From Streptococcus suis (GTDB lineage: Bacteria; Bacillota; Bacilli; Lactobacillales; Streptococcaceae): 64,000 nt of DNA. A program made the translations under genes and the position numbers. The DNA lies in assembly GCA_029593505.1 (NCBI GenBank), contig JAKTNI010000004.1:71765-135764 (forward strand), read 5' to 3'. Of this stretch, positions 17,979 through 27,810 are shown piece after piece (within the stretch, counting starts at the first letter, position 1; the number at the start of each line of letters is the position of its first letter). Below the pieces are notes generated by a model. It was not told the origin of the DNA. It was given only the letters and a program-made list of their open reading frames with translations, and made no database searches.

Positions 17979-18831
17979 GGTTTTAAAAGATTATTCTTTT
18001 TGGACAGTCGCTTTAGGAACGGTTAGTTTGGCATTAGCTACGAGTACTGTTGGGAGTGTCATTGTTTTGACAAGGCAGAGTTTGCTTGGGGATACATTGG
18101 GACATGCGTCTTACCCGGGAGTGATTTTATCGTTTATGGTATTTCAGTCTCGACAGCCGTTTCTTTTGCTGTTGGGGGCGATTGTATCAGGGTATCTATC
18201 TTATGGTCTTGTTCATTGGTTATGTAAAAAAGGTGGACATAGTCTTATCAATTCACTCTCTCTTGTTTCGGCTTCTTTTTTTGGTTTAGGAATGGTCTTG
18301 AAGAATGCGATACAAGGTAATGAGGCTTTTTCTGGTGCTTCTCAAGCTGGTTTAAAGACTTATTTATTTGGACAGGCTGCGTTTATTAAGTTGGAAGATG
18401 TGGTTTTAATTAGCACTGTGTCTGTTATCGCACTGGGATTGTTTCTCTTTTTCTACCAAGATTACAAACTGTATCTATTTGATACAACCTTTGCAAGAGT
18501 TGTTGGAGTGAGGGTGAATTTTTTGCAACGATTAACTAGACTACTCATGATTTGTCTGATTGCAGTTGGTCTTAAATTGGTTGGAGCTATTTTGATGAGT
18601 AGTTTTCTCATTGCTCCAGCTGTTTTTGGCTTGCTTTTTGGGAAATCCTATCATCGCAGTTTATTTTTAGCCAGTCTAGTGGCGATTGCTTCAGCTTTTT
18701 TAGGAACATGGAGTAGTTCGGTGGTATCTGGATTGTCAACGGGACCTACAATTATATTATTTTTGACAGCTTTTACCTTGTGTGCATTTGTTTATGTTAC
18801 TTATGTCAGAAAGGAGAATGGTCGTGCTTGA
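17971..18831 (+). CDS. troC: Manganese ABC transporter permease TroC
   Basis: A 286-aa integral membrane permease of the ABC-3 family with about eight or nine hydrophobic helices. Family motifs are visible: RQSLLGDTLGHASYPGV near the N-terminus and the C-terminal G-A-I-L-M-S-S-F-L-I-A-P-A stretch. The ATG at 17971 is preferred to the in-frame GTG at 17962 because AGAGGTGG (about 17958-17965) is correctly spaced for it. It overlaps troB by 8 bp and troD by 8 bp. Confidence 0.92.
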   Translation: MFEVLKDYSFWTVALGTVSLALATSTVGSVIVLTRQSLLGDTLGHASYPGVILSFMVFQSRQPFLLLLGAIVSGYLSYGLVHWLCKKGGHSLINSLSLVSASFFGLGMVLKNAIQGNEAFSGASQAGLKTYLFGQAAFIKLEDVVLISTVSVIALGLFLFFYQDYKLYLFDTTFARVVGVRVNFLQRLTRLLMICLIAVGLKLVGAILMSSFLIAPAVFGLLFGKSYHRSLFLASLVAIASAFLGTWSSSVVSGLSTGPTIILFLTAFTLCAFVYVTYVRKENGRA

Positions 18832-19663
18832 AGTATTGTTGATTTTACTGGTTATTGCTAGTTCTTGTGGATTGCTTGGGTCCATTTTAGTCGTAAAAAA
18901 TCAATCCATGTTGGCAGATGCCTTGTCACATTCAGTATTGCTAGGGATTGTGCTAGGTTTTTTCATTAGTCATAGTTTAGATTCTCCTCTTTTAGTATTG
19001 GGAGCTAGTCTATTTGGTGTCTTGTCTGTTTTAGCTATTGATCGGTTGCACAGTCAGAAAGTAGCCTATGACGCAGCGACTGGTTTGGTATTTTCTTGTT
19101 TTTTTGCATTTGCGGTGATTCTTATTTCGATATTTGCGCGTAATGTTCATTTGGATATGGATATCGTTCTGCAAGGAGAAGTTCTCTTTGCACCTTTGCA
19201 TCGATTGACTATTTTAGGTTGGTCATTTCCAGTTAGTCTGGTAAAATCGTTCGCGATTTGGTTGGTAGTTCTGGCTTTCTTTTTCTGGGGTTACCACCGT
19301 TTGCGAGTCTATTTATTTGATGCAGAACATGCACGTTTGTCTGGTTTGGAACCTTTTGTTCTAGAGGGGATCATTCTTGTTTTGGTTTCGTTGACCACTG
19401 TTTTGTCTTTTGAGGCGATTGGTTCTATGACAGTCATTGTTTTTTTGGTAGCTCCTAGTATGGCTGTTCTTTCTTGGTCACGGTCGTTTGGACAGTTATT
19501 AATCTTTGGGCAATTCGTTGCTTGTTTGACAGTTAGTCTTGGCTTCGTTCTTGCTAGTCAGTTTGATTTAACCATGTCAGGAACTTGTGCGGTTGTTAGC
19601 CTTGTAATAGTTTGTTGTAGTGTTTTACTAAAATCTATGTTAGATACTTCATTTGGTAAATGA
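18824..19663 (+). CDS. troD: Manganese ABC transporter permease TroD
   Basis: The second ABC-3 family permease of the operon, about 279 aa with multiple hydrophobic helices and the motifs KNQSMLADALSHSVLLGI and SMTVIVFLVAPSM. Two different permease subunits are usual in Tro/Mts-type systems and would form a heterodimer with TroC. AAGGAG at 18811-18816 is 7 bp from the GTG at 18824 but only 1 bp from the in-frame ATG at 18818, so GTG is the likelier start; either would give almost the same protein. No terminator separates it from pepO. Confidence 0.88.
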   Translation: MLEVLLILLVIASSCGLLGSILVVKNQSMLADALSHSVLLGIVLGFFISHSLDSPLLVLGASLFGVLSVLAIDRLHSQKVAYDAATGLVFSCFFAFAVILISIFARNVHLDMDIVLQGEVLFAPLHRLTILGWSFPVSLVKSFAIWLVVLAFFFWGYHRLRVYLFDAEHARLSGLEPFVLEGIILVLVSLTTVLSFEAIGSMTVIVFLVAPSMAVLSWSRSFGQLLIFGQFVACLTVSLGFVLASQFDLTMSGTCAVVSLVIVCCSVLLKSMLDTSFGK

Positions 19664-19719
19664 AAATATGTTCTATTTTTGATATGATAGAAGAGAACAA
19701 ATCGTCAAGGAGGACAATA

Positions 19720-21612
19720 ATGACACGATTACAAGATGATTTTTATGAGTATGTCAATGGTGAATGGGCTAAGACCGCTGTTATTCCAGATGATAAGCCT
19801 AGAACAGGTGGTTTTTCAGATCTTGCTGATGATATTGAAGAACTCATGATGAGTACAACAAATGATTGGCTGGTAGGTAAGAATGTTCCAGAGGATAGTG
19901 TCCTACAAAACTTTATAGCTTTTCATAAACAGGTGGCAGATTATGACACGCGCAATCGTTTGGGTGCAGAGCCGGTACAAGATCTAATTGCTGAGTATAA
20001 GGCTTTACATTCATTTGAAGAGTTTACCAGTAGGGTGGCTGAATTTGAGTTAGCAGGTAAGCCAAATTTCATGCCGTTTGGTGTAGCTCCTGATTTTATG
20101 GATGCCAAGACAAATGTTCTCTGGGCTTATGGTATTGCGACTATCTTGCCTGATACGACCTACTATGCAGAAGGCCATGAAAAAGGGGCAGAATTACTCA
20201 AGGTTTGGAGGGAGTGTCAAGAGGCGCTTTTACCAAAGTTTGGTTTTACAGATGAAGAAATCAAGGACCTCTTGGACAAAGTTTTGGCTTTGGATGCAAT
20301 CGTCGCCAAGTATGTTTTGTCTAGTGAGGAAGGTTCTGAATATGCTAAACTCTATCACCCGTATGAATGGGAGGATTTTGTGCTCTTGGCACCAAACTTA
20401 CCTCTGACTGCTTTTTTCAAGGAAATTTTGGGACAAGTGCCAGATAAGATCATCGTTCCAGAAGAGCGTTTCTGGCAGGCAGCTAATGAGGTTTACAGTC
20501 CTAGAAACTGGGAATTACTCAAAGCTGGTTTGATATTTGCAGCAGTTCGTTCTTACACGTCTTTCTTATCTGACGAAATCCGAATTTTAGATGGTGCTTA
20601 TAGTCGCTCTCTATCTGGTACACCACAAGCTCAAAGTCAAGAAAAAGCAGCTTACAATTTAGCTCAAGGTTTCTTTAGTCAGGCACTTGGTCTTTGGTAT
20701 GCAGGTGAGAAATTCTCACCTGAAGCAAAAGCTGACGTAGAATCAAAAGTGGCTAAGATGATTGAAGTGTACAAGTCGCGTCTAGCAACAGCAGACTGGT
20801 TGGCTCAAGAGACACGAGAGAAGGCTATTACTAAGCTTAATGTCATTAAGCCGTACATTGGCTACCCAGAAGTTTTGCCTGAGCGTTATTATAAGAAAAT
20901 CATTGATCCGACCAAGTCTTTGGTGGAAAATGCAACTGGTCTAATCAAGATTGATATTGCTTGTACTTGGAGTAAGTGGAATCAGCCAGTAGATACTAAA
21001 GAATGGAGTATGCCTGCTCATATGGTTAATGCATATTATCATCCGCAGAAAAACTTGATCGTTTTCCCAGCAGCGATTTTACAAGCTCCGTTTTATTCTT
21101 TGGATCAATCATCATCAGCTAACTATGGTGGAATTGGGGCGGTCATTGCTCATGAGATTTCTCATGCATTTGATTCAAATGGAGCTGCCTTTGATGAACA
21201 TGGAAACCTTAATAACTGGTGGACGGAAGAGGACTATGCTGCTTTTGAAGAGCGTACCCAACAAGTTATTGATCAGTTTGATGGTCAGGATTCTTATGGT
21301 GCAAAAATCAATGGTAAGCTAACAGTATCAGAAAACATTGCTGATTTAGGTGGTATTGCAGCAGCTCTTGAGGCAGCCAAATCAGAGGCAGATTTCTCGG
21401 CTGAAGAATTTTTCATCAATTTTGCTCGTATCTGGCGTATGAAGGGACGTCCAGAGTTTATGCAGACATTGGCAAGTGTAGACGTTCATGCACCGAATCA
21501 TCTTCGTACCAATGTTCAATTACCCAACTTTGATGATTTCCATGAAACATTTGGCATCCAAGAAGGTGATGGCATGTGGCGAGCTAAAGAAGACCGCGTG
21601 ATGATTTGGTAG
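19720..21612 (+). CDS. pepO: Neprilysin-family endopeptidase PepO (M13)
   Basis: A 630-aa zinc metallopeptidase of family M13. The zinc site is HEISHAFD (H478, E479, H482) with the third ligand in ENIADLGG (E538), and the C-terminal M13 motif KGRPEFMQTL...HAPNHLRTN is intact. Streptococcal PepO cleaves oligopeptides, including host and signalling peptides; no signal peptide is visible, yet surface forms have been described in this family. The start at 19720 is supported by AAGGAGGAC at 19707-19715; the frame is open upstream into the troD stop region but without a ribosome site. It lies only 56 bp after troD. Confidence 0.95.
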   Translation: MTRLQDDFYEYVNGEWAKTAVIPDDKPRTGGFSDLADDIEELMMSTTNDWLVGKNVPEDSVLQNFIAFHKQVADYDTRNRLGAEPVQDLIAEYKALHSFEEFTSRVAEFELAGKPNFMPFGVAPDFMDAKTNVLWAYGIATILPDTTYYAEGHEKGAELLKVWRECQEALLPKFGFTDEEIKDLLDKVLALDAIVAKYVLSSEEGSEYAKLYHPYEWEDFVLLAPNLPLTAFFKEILGQVPDKIIVPEERFWQAANEVYSPRNWELLKAGLIFAAVRSYTSFLSDEIRILDGAYSRSLSGTPQAQSQEKAAYNLAQGFFSQALGLWYAGEKFSPEAKADVESKVAKMIEVYKSRLATADWLAQETREKAITKLNVIKPYIGYPEVLPERYYKKIIDPTKSLVENATGLIKIDIACTWSKWNQPVDTKEWSMPAHMVNAYYHPQKNLIVFPAAILQAPFYSLDQSSSANYGGIGAVIAHEISHAFDSNGAAFDEHGNLNNWWTEEDYAAFEERTQQVIDQFDGQDSYGAKINGKLTVSENIADLGGIAAALEAAKSEADFSAEEFFINFARIWRMKGRPEFMQTLASVDVHAPNHLRTNVQLPNFDDFHETFGIQEGDGMWRAKEDRVMIW

Positions 21613-21618
21613 AAAATA

Positions 21619-21656
21619 AAAAATGTCTAGTATATGAAACTACTAGGCATTTTTTT
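21619..21656 (+). terminator. Rho-independent terminator of pepO
   Basis: AAATGTCTAGTA pairs with TACTAGGCATTT (one G-T pair) over a loop of about 8 nt, with six or more T after it. Confidence 0.85.
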
Positions 21657-21834
21657 AACACATATTATATAACCAATTTAGTTTAGTGATTTAGTGTTCA
21701 AAAAATAGATCATCATCCTTCCAAAATGAATACACAATATCGTCAAAAGGTCTTTGGTTATCTCCGTTGTGGTTGTGCTGAATTAGGAACGCTAAATTCC
21801 TCTTGATTTCTGCCTTTTTTCTTTCTGTATTTCA

Positions 21835-21843
21835 TGATATAAT
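21835..21843 (+). promoter_or_regulatory. Extended -10 promoter of leuS
   Basis: TGATATAAT at 21835-21843 (TG-A-TATAAT) with only a T-rich -35 region. The 220 bp between the pepO terminator and leuS contain no T-box signature (no AGGGTGG...ACCGCG) and no other recognisable element. Confidence 0.6.
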
Positions 21844-21876
21844 AGTAAAGATAATTTATTGACATGGAGAAAATAC

Positions 21877-24378
21877 ATGAGTTTCTACAACCACAAAGAA
21901 ATTGAGCCAAAATGGCAGGAATTTTGGGCAAAAAATCACACGTTTAAAACTGGAGCAGATGCAGAAAAGCCAAACTTTTATGCCCTAGACATGTTCCCGT
22001 ATCCTTCTGGTGCGGGTTTGCACGTTGGTCACCCAGAAGGTTATACAGCGACAGATATCCTCAGTCGTTATAAGCGTGCTAAGGGATACAATGTCCTTCA
22101 TCCTATGGGGTGGGATGCGTTTGGTTTACCAGCAGAACAATACGCTATGGATACGGGCAATGATCCAGCCGAATTTACAGCAGAGAATATTGCTAACTTT
22201 AAGCGTCAGATTAACGCTCTTGGCTTTTCTTACGACTGGGACCGTGAGATCAATACAACTGACCCGAACTATTATAAGTGGACTCAGTGGATTTTCACTA
22301 AATTGTATGAAAAAGGTCTAGCCTACGAGGCAGAAGTGCCTGTTAACTGGGTGGAGGAATTGGGAACAGCCATTGCCAACGAAGAAGTGCTTCCTGACGG
22401 AACATCCGAACGTGGTGGCTATCCTGTTGTTCGCAAACCAATGCGCCAATGGATGTTGAAAATCACTGCTTATGCAGAGCGATTACTGAATGATTTAGAA
22501 GAGGTTGACTGGCCAGAATCTATCAAAGAGATGCAACGTAATTGGATCGGTAAGTCAACAGGAGCTAATGTCACTTTCAAAGTGAAAGATTCAGATAAGA
22601 ATTTTACTGTTTTTACTACTCGTCCAGATACATTATTTGGAGCAACTTATGCTGTCCTGTCTCCCGAGCATGCATTGGTAGATGAGATTACATCAGCAGA
22701 ACAAGCTGATGCCGTCGTTGAATACAAGCGCCAAGCATCATTGAAATCTGATCTTGCTCGTACTGACCTTGCTAAAGAAAAAACAGGTGTCTTTACAGGA
22801 GCTTATGCTATCAACCCTGTTAATGGTAAAGAAATTCCAATTTGGATTGCGGATTATGTTCTTGCTAGTTATGGTACTGGTGCCATTATGGCTGTACCGG
22901 CTCACGATGAGCGTGATTGGGAATTTGCTAAGCAATTTGACCTAGCTATTATCCCAGTTCTTGAAGGTGGAGATGTAACAGAAGCAGCTTATACAGAAGA
23001 TGGTTTACATATTAACTCAGATTTCCTAGATGGTTTAAATAAGGAAGACGCAATCGCTAAGATGGTTGCTTGGTTGGAGGAAAATGGTGTAGGAAGCGAA
23101 AAAATTTCTTACCGTCTTCGTGACTGGCTCTTTAGTCGTCAGCGTTACTGGGGTGAGCCAATCCCTATTATTCATTGGGAAGATGGAACTTCTACTGCTG
23201 TTCCAGAAAAAGAATTGCCATTGGTATTACCGGTAACAAAGGATATCCGTCCATCAGGAACAGGTGAGTCACCGTTAGCTAACTTGACAGAGTGGTTAGA
23301 AGTTGTGCGTGAGGACGGTGTTAAAGGACGTCGCGAGACGAATACGATGCCACAATGGGCTGGTTCGAGCTGGTACTATCTTCGTTATATTGATCCACAC
23401 AATGATGAAAAGCTAGCAGATGAAGAATTATTAAAAGTTTGGTTGCCAGTTGATATTTATATTGGTGGCGCAGAACATGCCGTTCTTCATTTACTCTATG
23501 CTCGCTTCTGGCACAAAGTCCTCTATGATTTGGGAATAGTACCAACCAAGGAACCATTCCAAAAACTCTTTAACCAAGGAATGATTTTAGGAACAAGCTA
23601 CCGTGATAGTCGTGGTGCATTAGTTGCGACTGATAAGGTAGAAAAACGAGATGGTTCGTTTGTCCATATTGAAACGGGTGAAGAACTAGAACAAGCTCCA
23701 GCTAAAATGTCTAAATCACTAAAAAATGTTGTCAATCCAGACGATGTTGTGGAACAGTATGGTGCAGATACACTTCGTGTATACGAAATGTTTATGGGAC
23801 CACTAGATGCGTCAATCGCTTGGTCAGAAGAAGGTCTTGAAGGTAGCCGTAAATTCCTTGATCGTGTGTACCGCCTTTTGACGAGTAAAGCGTTGGTCAC
23901 TGAAAACAATGGAGCATTGGATAAGGTTTACAACGAGACAGTTAAGACAGTGACAGAACATATTGAGGAGCTCAAGTTCAATACTGCCATTGCTCAACTC
24001 ATGATTTTTGTCAATGCAGCCAACAAAGAAGACAAGCTTTACGTTGATTATGCTAAAGGATTTGTGCAGTTGCTTGCTCCATTTGCACCACACTTGGCAG
24101 AAGAATTGTGGCAAGAACTGACTCATTCGGGTGAATCCATTTCTTATGTTACTTGGCCAGTTTATGATGAGAGTAAGTTGGTGGAAAGTGAAGTTGAAAT
24201 TGTTGTCCAAATTAAAGGAAAAGTCAAGGCTCGCTTAACAGTGGCAAAAGATTTATCATCAGAAGAACTTGAAAAAGTAGCGCTTTCAAATGATAAAGTT
24301 CAGACAGAAATTGCAGATAAAACAATTGTTAAAGTCATCAGTGTTCCGAATAAGTTGGTAAACATTGTTGTGAAATAA
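21877..24378 (+). CDS. leuS: Leucyl-tRNA synthetase
   Basis: An 833-aa class I aminoacyl-tRNA synthetase that charges tRNA-Leu. The HIGH-type motif HVGHPEGYT starts at H49 and KMSKS is at 610-614. The CP1 editing insert ([12 protein letters not shown] ... VPAHDERD) that removes mis-activated isoleucine, norvaline and methionine is present, as is the C-terminal domain. The start at 21877 follows GGAGA with good spacing and gives the family N-terminus [14 protein letters not shown]; a second in-frame ATG 18 bp upstream has no ribosome site. Monocistronic. Confidence 0.98.
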   Translation: MSFYNHKEIEPKWQEFWAKNHTFKTGADAEKPNFYALDMFPYPSGAGLHVGHPEGYTATDILSRYKRAKGYNVLHPMGWDAFGLPAEQYAMDTGNDPAEFTAENIANFKRQINALGFSYDWDREINTTDPNYYKWTQWIFTKLYEKGLAYEAEVPVNWVEELGTAIANEEVLPDGTSERGGYPVVRKPMRQWMLKITAYAERLLNDLEEVDWPESIKEMQRNWIGKSTGANVTFKVKDSDKNFTVFTTRPDTLFGATYAVLSPEHALVDEITSAEQADAVVEYKRQASLKSDLARTDLAKEKTGVFTGAYAINPVNGKEIPIWIADYVLASYGTGAIMAVPAHDERDWEFAKQFDLAIIPVLEGGDVTEAAYTEDGLHINSDFLDGLNKEDAIAKMVAWLEENGVGSEKISYRLRDWLFSRQRYWGEPIPIIHWEDGTSTAVPEKELPLVLPVTKDIRPSGTGESPLANLTEWLEVVREDGVKGRRETNTMPQWAGSSWYYLRYIDPHNDEKLADEELLKVWLPVDIYIGGAEHAVLHLLYARFWHKVLYDLGIVPTKEPFQKLFNQGMILGTSYRDSRGALVATDKVEKRDGSFVHIETGEELEQAPAKMSKSLKNVVNPDDVVEQYGADTLRVYEMFMGPLDASIAWSEEGLEGSRKFLDRVYRLLTSKALVTENNGALDKVYNETVKTVTEHIEELKFNTAIAQLMIFVNAANKEDKLYVDYAKGFVQLLAPFAPHLAEELWQELTHSGESISYVTWPVYDESKLVESEVEIVVQIKGKVKARLTVAKDLSSEELEKVALSNDKVQTEIADKTIVKVISVPNKLVNIVVK

Positions 24379-24386
24379 TCACATGT

Positions 24387-24421
24387 AAAAAACCTAACTC
24401 TTTTAAAGAGTTAGGTTTTTT
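24387..24421. terminator. Bidirectional terminator between leuS and rnjA
   Basis: A long perfect palindrome: AAAAAACCTAACTCTTT followed by AAAGAGTTAGGTTTTTT. It serves both converging genes. Confidence 0.92.
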
Positions 24422-24427
24422 GTATAT

Positions 24428-26107
24428 TTATTTATCTGGTGTAAGAATCATTGGAATAATGATTGGTTCACGCTCCGTTTTTTCATATAGAAATGGTCGA
24501 AGAGCGTTCACGATTGCACCATTGACTGTCTGAATATTTGCATCCTTGTTGCGCATAGCTATGCGAATAGCATCAAATAGTACGCGCTGACTTTCACGAA
24601 TGAGTTCCCCTGATTCCCTCATATAGATAAAGCCACGACTAAGGATATCTGGACCAGCTAAAATCATTTTGGATTTGAAATCTACAGTTGCAACTGCAAG
24701 TACCACTCCGTCTTCTGATAAATCACGACGATCTTTAAGAACTGCTGCACCAATCTCGCCAATGCGATTGCCATCTACATAAATATCTTGTGCATTGAAG
24801 TGTCCGCATATGCGTGCAGAATCTTTTGTGAGTGCTAGAACGTCACCGTTTTCCATGATAAAGATATTATCTTTAGGAACTCCAGTATCAACTGCTAGAC
24901 CAGCATGGATCTTCTGCATACGGTATTCACCGTGTACAGGCATGAAGTATTTTGGTCTGATAAGTCGGAGCATCAGTTTTTGCTCTTGTTGTCCACCGTG
25001 TCCTGAGGTATGGATATTGTTAATTTTACCGTGAATGACTTCTACACCGGCTTCAATCAAGAGATTAATGAGTTTATTGACACCAGTTGTATTTCCCGGA
25101 ATTGGACTAGATGAAAAGATAACAGTATCGCCTGGTTGAAGTTGAACTTGACGGTGAGTGCCGTGAGCGATGCGTGATAGAGCAGCCATAGGCTCGCCTT
25201 GACTACCTGTACAAAGAATCATCACTTCGCTGGCAGGATATTCTTTTATTTCATTTGGCTCAATAAAAGTATCCTTAGGAACCTTTATGTAGCCTAGTTC
25301 AATACCATTGACGATTGCTTTTTCCATAGACCGACCAAACACAGCAATCTTACGTCCAGTCTTGACAGCGGCATCTGCTGCTTGTTGAAGACGGAAAATG
25401 TTAGAAGCAAAAGAGGCAAAGATAATGCGTCCTTTAATATCTTCTATCAGCTTCATGATCGATTGACCGACCATTTTTTCTGAATTAGTAAACGTCGGAA
25501 CTTCTGCATTGGTTGAATCTGAAAGAAGGCAGAGAACCCCTTCTTCTCCTAGAGCTGCCATACGATGCAAGTCTGCTGGCTCACCAACAGGAGTAAAGTC
25601 AAATTTGAAATCTCCTGTACAAACGATTTTTCCCTCAGGAGTATCTATAACAATACCTAGTGGTTCTGGAATCGAGTGAGTGGTACGGAAAAAGCTAACT
25701 TTTAACTGTTTAAAGGTTAGTTCGGTTTTGTGGTTAATTTCGTGTAAAGTAGCATCACGGAGCAGACCATGTTCTTCTAATTTTCCACGAATGAGAGCCA
25801 AAGCAAGCGGTCCTGCGTAAATTGGGATGTTGACTTGTTTGAGTAAGAATGGAATGCCACCGATATGGTCTTCGTGTCCATGAGTGATAATGAGCCCTTT
25901 TACTCGATCCCTATTTTCAACGATGTAGGAGTAGTCGGGGATAACATAGTCAATACCCAGTAGATCATCTTCTGGGAATTTGATACCGGCATCCACAATC
26001 AGAATTTCATCTTTATATTCGATACCGTAGGTATTTTTTCCTATTTCTCCCAAACCGCCGATGGCAAAAACACCAACTTCATGAGGTTTTAGATTGATTG
26101 TTGACAT
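24428..26107 (-). CDS. rnjA: Ribonuclease J1
   Basis: A 559-aa metallo-beta-lactamase/beta-CASP ribonuclease with 5'-3' exonuclease and endonuclease activity, central to mRNA decay and rRNA processing in Firmicutes. The zinc motif HGHEDH spans residues 76-81, and GGLGEIGKN near the N-terminus and [10 protein letters not shown] further on are characteristic. The family also includes RNase J2; J1 is preferred here because the catalytic motif is canonical and because J1 pairs with rpoY. The rpoY stop is 3 bp before its ATG, so both are in one operon. Confidence 0.93.
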   Translation of the reverse strand: MSTINLKPHEVGVFAIGGLGEIGKNTYGIEYKDEILIVDAGIKFPEDDLLGIDYVIPDYSYIVENRDRVKGLIITHGHEDHIGGIPFLLKQVNIPIYAGPLALALIRGKLEEHGLLRDATLHEINHKTELTFKQLKVSFFRTTHSIPEPLGIVIDTPEGKIVCTGDFKFDFTPVGEPADLHRMAALGEEGVLCLLSDSTNAEVPTFTNSEKMVGQSIMKLIEDIKGRIIFASFASNIFRLQQAADAAVKTGRKIAVFGRSMEKAIVNGIELGYIKVPKDTFIEPNEIKEYPASEVMILCTGSQGEPMAALSRIAHGTHRQVQLQPGDTVIFSSSPIPGNTTGVNKLINLLIEAGVEVIHGKINNIHTSGHGGQQEQKLMLRLIRPKYFMPVHGEYRMQKIHAGLAVDTGVPKDNIFIMENGDVLALTKDSARICGHFNAQDIYVDGNRIGEIGAAVLKDRRDLSEDGVVLAVATVDFKSKMILAGPDILSRGFIYMRESGELIRESQRVLFDAIRIAMRNKDANIQTVNGAIVNALRPFLYEKTEREPIIIPMILTPDK

Positions 26108-26110
26108 GGA

Positions 26111-26341
26111 TTAAAACTCCGTAATGGTAAATTCTGCGTGCTCCTTTTCGTACTGGAGATGGTTTTCGGACAAAAGTTCGATAAATTCGATATTGTATTC
26201 TGGGCGATTTTTTTCAACTAATTCACGAACCATAATGCGTCCCTGTAATTCATTTGAAGCGTCCACTTCTATGTAGAGAGCTCGAGTTTGCTCGCGACGT
26301 GGACTTGTCTTTGTTTCTTGGTAAAATACTTTATAAATCAT
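26111..26341 (-). CDS. rpoY: RNA polymerase epsilon subunit (RpoY)
   Basis: A 76-aa protein of the former DUF1447 family, now known as the small epsilon subunit of Firmicute RNA polymerase. The sequence [19 protein letters not shown]...ALYIE and [12 protein letters not shown]-like stretches are typical. The same rpoY-rnjA order is conserved across Bacillus and Streptococcus, linking RNA synthesis and decay. Confidence 0.93.
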   Translation of the reverse strand: MIYKVFYQETKTSPRREQTRALYIEVDASNELQGRIMVRELVEKNRPEYNIEFIELLSENHLQYEKEHAEFTITEF

Positions 26342-26466
26342 GTAGGTTGTTTATTTCCTTTCTTCTTGACTGCAACTACGAAAAAGAAACCAAATAGAGC
26401 GTCTATTTGCTGTTACTATTCAATTTTTTTGAGTTGTCAATTTGTTCAGTCTAAATGCTACTCTTC

Positions 26467-26475
26467 ATTATACCA
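26467..26475 (-). promoter_or_regulatory. Extended -10 promoter of rpoY-rnjA
   Basis: Reading the minus strand, TGGTATAAT (plus-strand ATTATACCA, 26467-26475) gives a leader of about 120 nt. The 306-bp gap between rpoY and the Rgg gene holds this promoter and the divergent promoter at 26568; I see nothing else in it. Confidence 0.65.
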
Positions 26476-26567
26476 TAAAAAAAGCTGATGGTAAAAGGAA
26501 TTGTAGGAAAATGAAAATCAATTGAGAATATGTCGTATCTTTCCAAAGTGATGTCTCCTTGGATAAA

Positions 26568-26595
26568 TTGACAAAAAATGATAAGTTGTTATACT
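26568..26595 (+). promoter_or_regulatory. Promoter of the Rgg-family gene
   Basis: TTGACA (26568-26573), 16-bp spacer, TATACT (26590-26595). A small inverted repeat ACTATA...TATAGT (26593-26609) overlaps the -10 and may be an operator. Confidence 0.7.
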
Positions 26596-26647
26596 ATATT
26601 ATATATAGTAAATTGATATGCAATTAGAATGTGTGGTGATAGTATAG

Positions 26648-27499
26648 ATGCAATTGGGAGAATTTTACAGGGACCTTCGTCGTTCTCGCTTGGTCAAGCA
26701 AAAGGATGTTGTCGGTGGAGACTTTACAGCAGCCCAGTTATCACGCTTTGAATCGGGCAAGTCCATGTTGGCAGCAGATAAGTTAATCGTGGCAGTCGAG
26801 GGAATCAACATGACGATGGAGGAGTTTACTTATAAATACCATGGCTACAAGGAGGCACCCCATATTGAGCTGGCTAAGCTGATTTCGGATTTGTACTACC
26901 GACAAGATAGGGATGGACTACAGGCCTTATTTGAGTCAGACCTCTTGAAAGCTGAAGGAGAGCTCTACGCTAGATTGAATGGAATTGTGATCAAGGTGGC
27001 ACTAGCTGCTATAGATGGACGTTCAGATTTTGACGAGGAGGATAGGAAGTTTTTAGCAGATTATTTATTTGCTATTGAGGAATGGACAATGTTTGAAATG
27101 CGTCTATTCTTAAATGCCCAAACTTTACTAAATGATAGGTTGTTACTAAACTTTATTTATGAATTGCAGAAAAAATCAGATAATTACCGAAGTTTATTTC
27201 GACACAAGGATTACTATAAAAAAATAATTATTAATACTATTTCAGAGTTATTTGATAGGAAAATGTATCATTTCATTGATAAATTTTTAGAGGAGTTATT
27301 AGAAATTTGTGAGCCATACGATGCTTTAGAACTATTATTTTTTAATTTTTATCAGTTGTGTCTGAATTTTGTTCAAGATAGCCAGAATGAAGACGCGAAC
27401 AAAAAAATCGAGGCTTTTATAGCCTCGGTAAAAGTGGTTAGTGGTGACAGGTTGTCTGAGATACTTGAAGTTCGTTATAATCGGATAAAGCAGATGTAG
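26648..27499 (+). CDS. Rgg/GadR/MutR-family peptide-responsive transcriptional regulator
   Basis: A 283-aa regulator. Residues about 5-60 form an XRE-type helix-turn-helix (FYRDLRRSRLVKQKDVVGGDFTAAQLSRFESGKS) typical of Rgg proteins, and the rest is the all-helical repeat domain that in this family binds short peptides imported by the oligopeptide permease; the EEWTMFEMRLF segment is characteristic. Which peptide it senses is not known. The start at 26648 has only a weak GGTGAT ribosome site. The 3' end overlaps a convergent ORF for a 47-aa secreted-looking peptide (27438-27581), and an ABC exporter gene follows on the same strand, so it is a good candidate local regulator of both. It sits as an insertion between conserved core genes (rpoY and tsaB). 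Confidence 0.88.
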   Translation: MQLGEFYRDLRRSRLVKQKDVVGGDFTAAQLSRFESGKSMLAADKLIVAVEGINMTMEEFTYKYHGYKEAPHIELAKLISDLYYRQDRDGLQALFESDLLKAEGELYARLNGIVIKVALAAIDGRSDFDEEDRKFLADYLFAIEEWTMFEMRLFLNAQTLLNDRLLLNFIYELQKKSDNYRSLFRHKDYYKKIIINTISELFDRKMYHFIDKFLEELLEICEPYDALELLFFNFYQLCLNFVQDSQNEDANKKIEAFIASVKVVSGDRLSEILEVRYNRIKQM

Positions 27500-27581
27500 A
27501 ATATGTTTTCTGTGGTGAGAGTATCAAAATAGGAAGAGATAGTATGATAGAGATTAGGAAGATGGTCACTAGTTTTTTCAT
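27438..27581 (-). CDS. Putative small secreted peptide, convergent with and overlapping the rgg 3' end
   Basis: A 47-codon ORF not recognised from any family. It begins MKKLVTIFLISIILSLPILI, a typical signal-peptide start with a Lys pair and long hydrophobic core, continues LSPQKTYSTSA and ends in the hydrophilic LSDYNELQVSQTTCHH. A possible signal-peptidase site follows S-T-S-A. Gene signals are coherent on the minus strand: GAGGTG Shine-Dalgarno 8 bp before the ATG and TATAAT at 27607-27612 about 25 bp before it. The last 62 bp are antisense to the regulator gene. This convergent layout is known for some Rgg-SHP and TprA-PhrA peptide pairs, so a pheromone role is suggested but unproven; a chance antisense ORF cannot be excluded. 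Confidence 0.42.
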   Translation of the reverse strand: MKKLVTIFLISIILSLPILILSPQKTYSTSALSDYNELQVSQTTCHH

Positions 27582-27606
27582 GGCTTTGCACCTCATTTTT
27601 ATTTTC

Positions 27607-27612
27607 ATTATA
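27607..27612 (-). promoter_or_regulatory. -10 element for the convergent peptide gene
   Basis: TATAAT on the minus strand (plus ATTATA). There is no good -35 (ATGATA at 17 bp), as expected for an activator-dependent promoter. Confidence 0.4.
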
Positions 27613-27637
27613 ATTGATTTTCCCTTATCTATCATTC

Positions 27638-27684
27638 ACTTGAAAATATAGAATTTTAAAAAAATAAATTACATATTTTCAAGT
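27638..27684. repeat. 12-bp inverted repeat between the peptide gene and the ABC exporter
   Basis: ACTTGAAAATAT (27638-27649) and its exact complement ATATTTTCAAGT (27673-27684), 23 bp apart, with TTTTT after the right arm. It could be a weak terminator for the rgg transcript, or an operator upstream of the minus-strand peptide promoter. Confidence 0.6.
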
Positions 27685-27758
27685 TTTTTCAGTAACAAGT
27701 GCTTTGTGTTAGAATTTAGACAAGAAAGAATACTAAGTAGAATCAAAGATAGGGAGGT

Positions 27759-27794
27759 ATGTATATGGAGATGTCACCCTGTCAAATGCTATAA
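27759..27794 (+). CDS. Very short ORF (leader or signal peptide) before the ABC exporter
   Basis: An 11-codon ORF, MYMEMSPCQML, behind the strong ribosome site AGGGAGGT (27751-27758). Spacing favours the second ATG (27765), giving the 9-residue MEMSPCQML. It is followed 16 bp later by a terminator-like hairpin and then by the transporter gene, the layout of a leader peptide with attenuator. It could also be a leaderless signal peptide. No homologue is recognised. Confidence 0.35.
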   Translation: MYMEMSPCQML

Positions 27795-27810
27795 GATTTT
27801 GATTAAATTG

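Noticed and set aside
21657-21876. T-box riboswitch upstream of leuS
   Set aside because: No T-box core motif or terminator/antiterminator pair was found; only small inverted repeats such as AGGAA/TTCCT are present.
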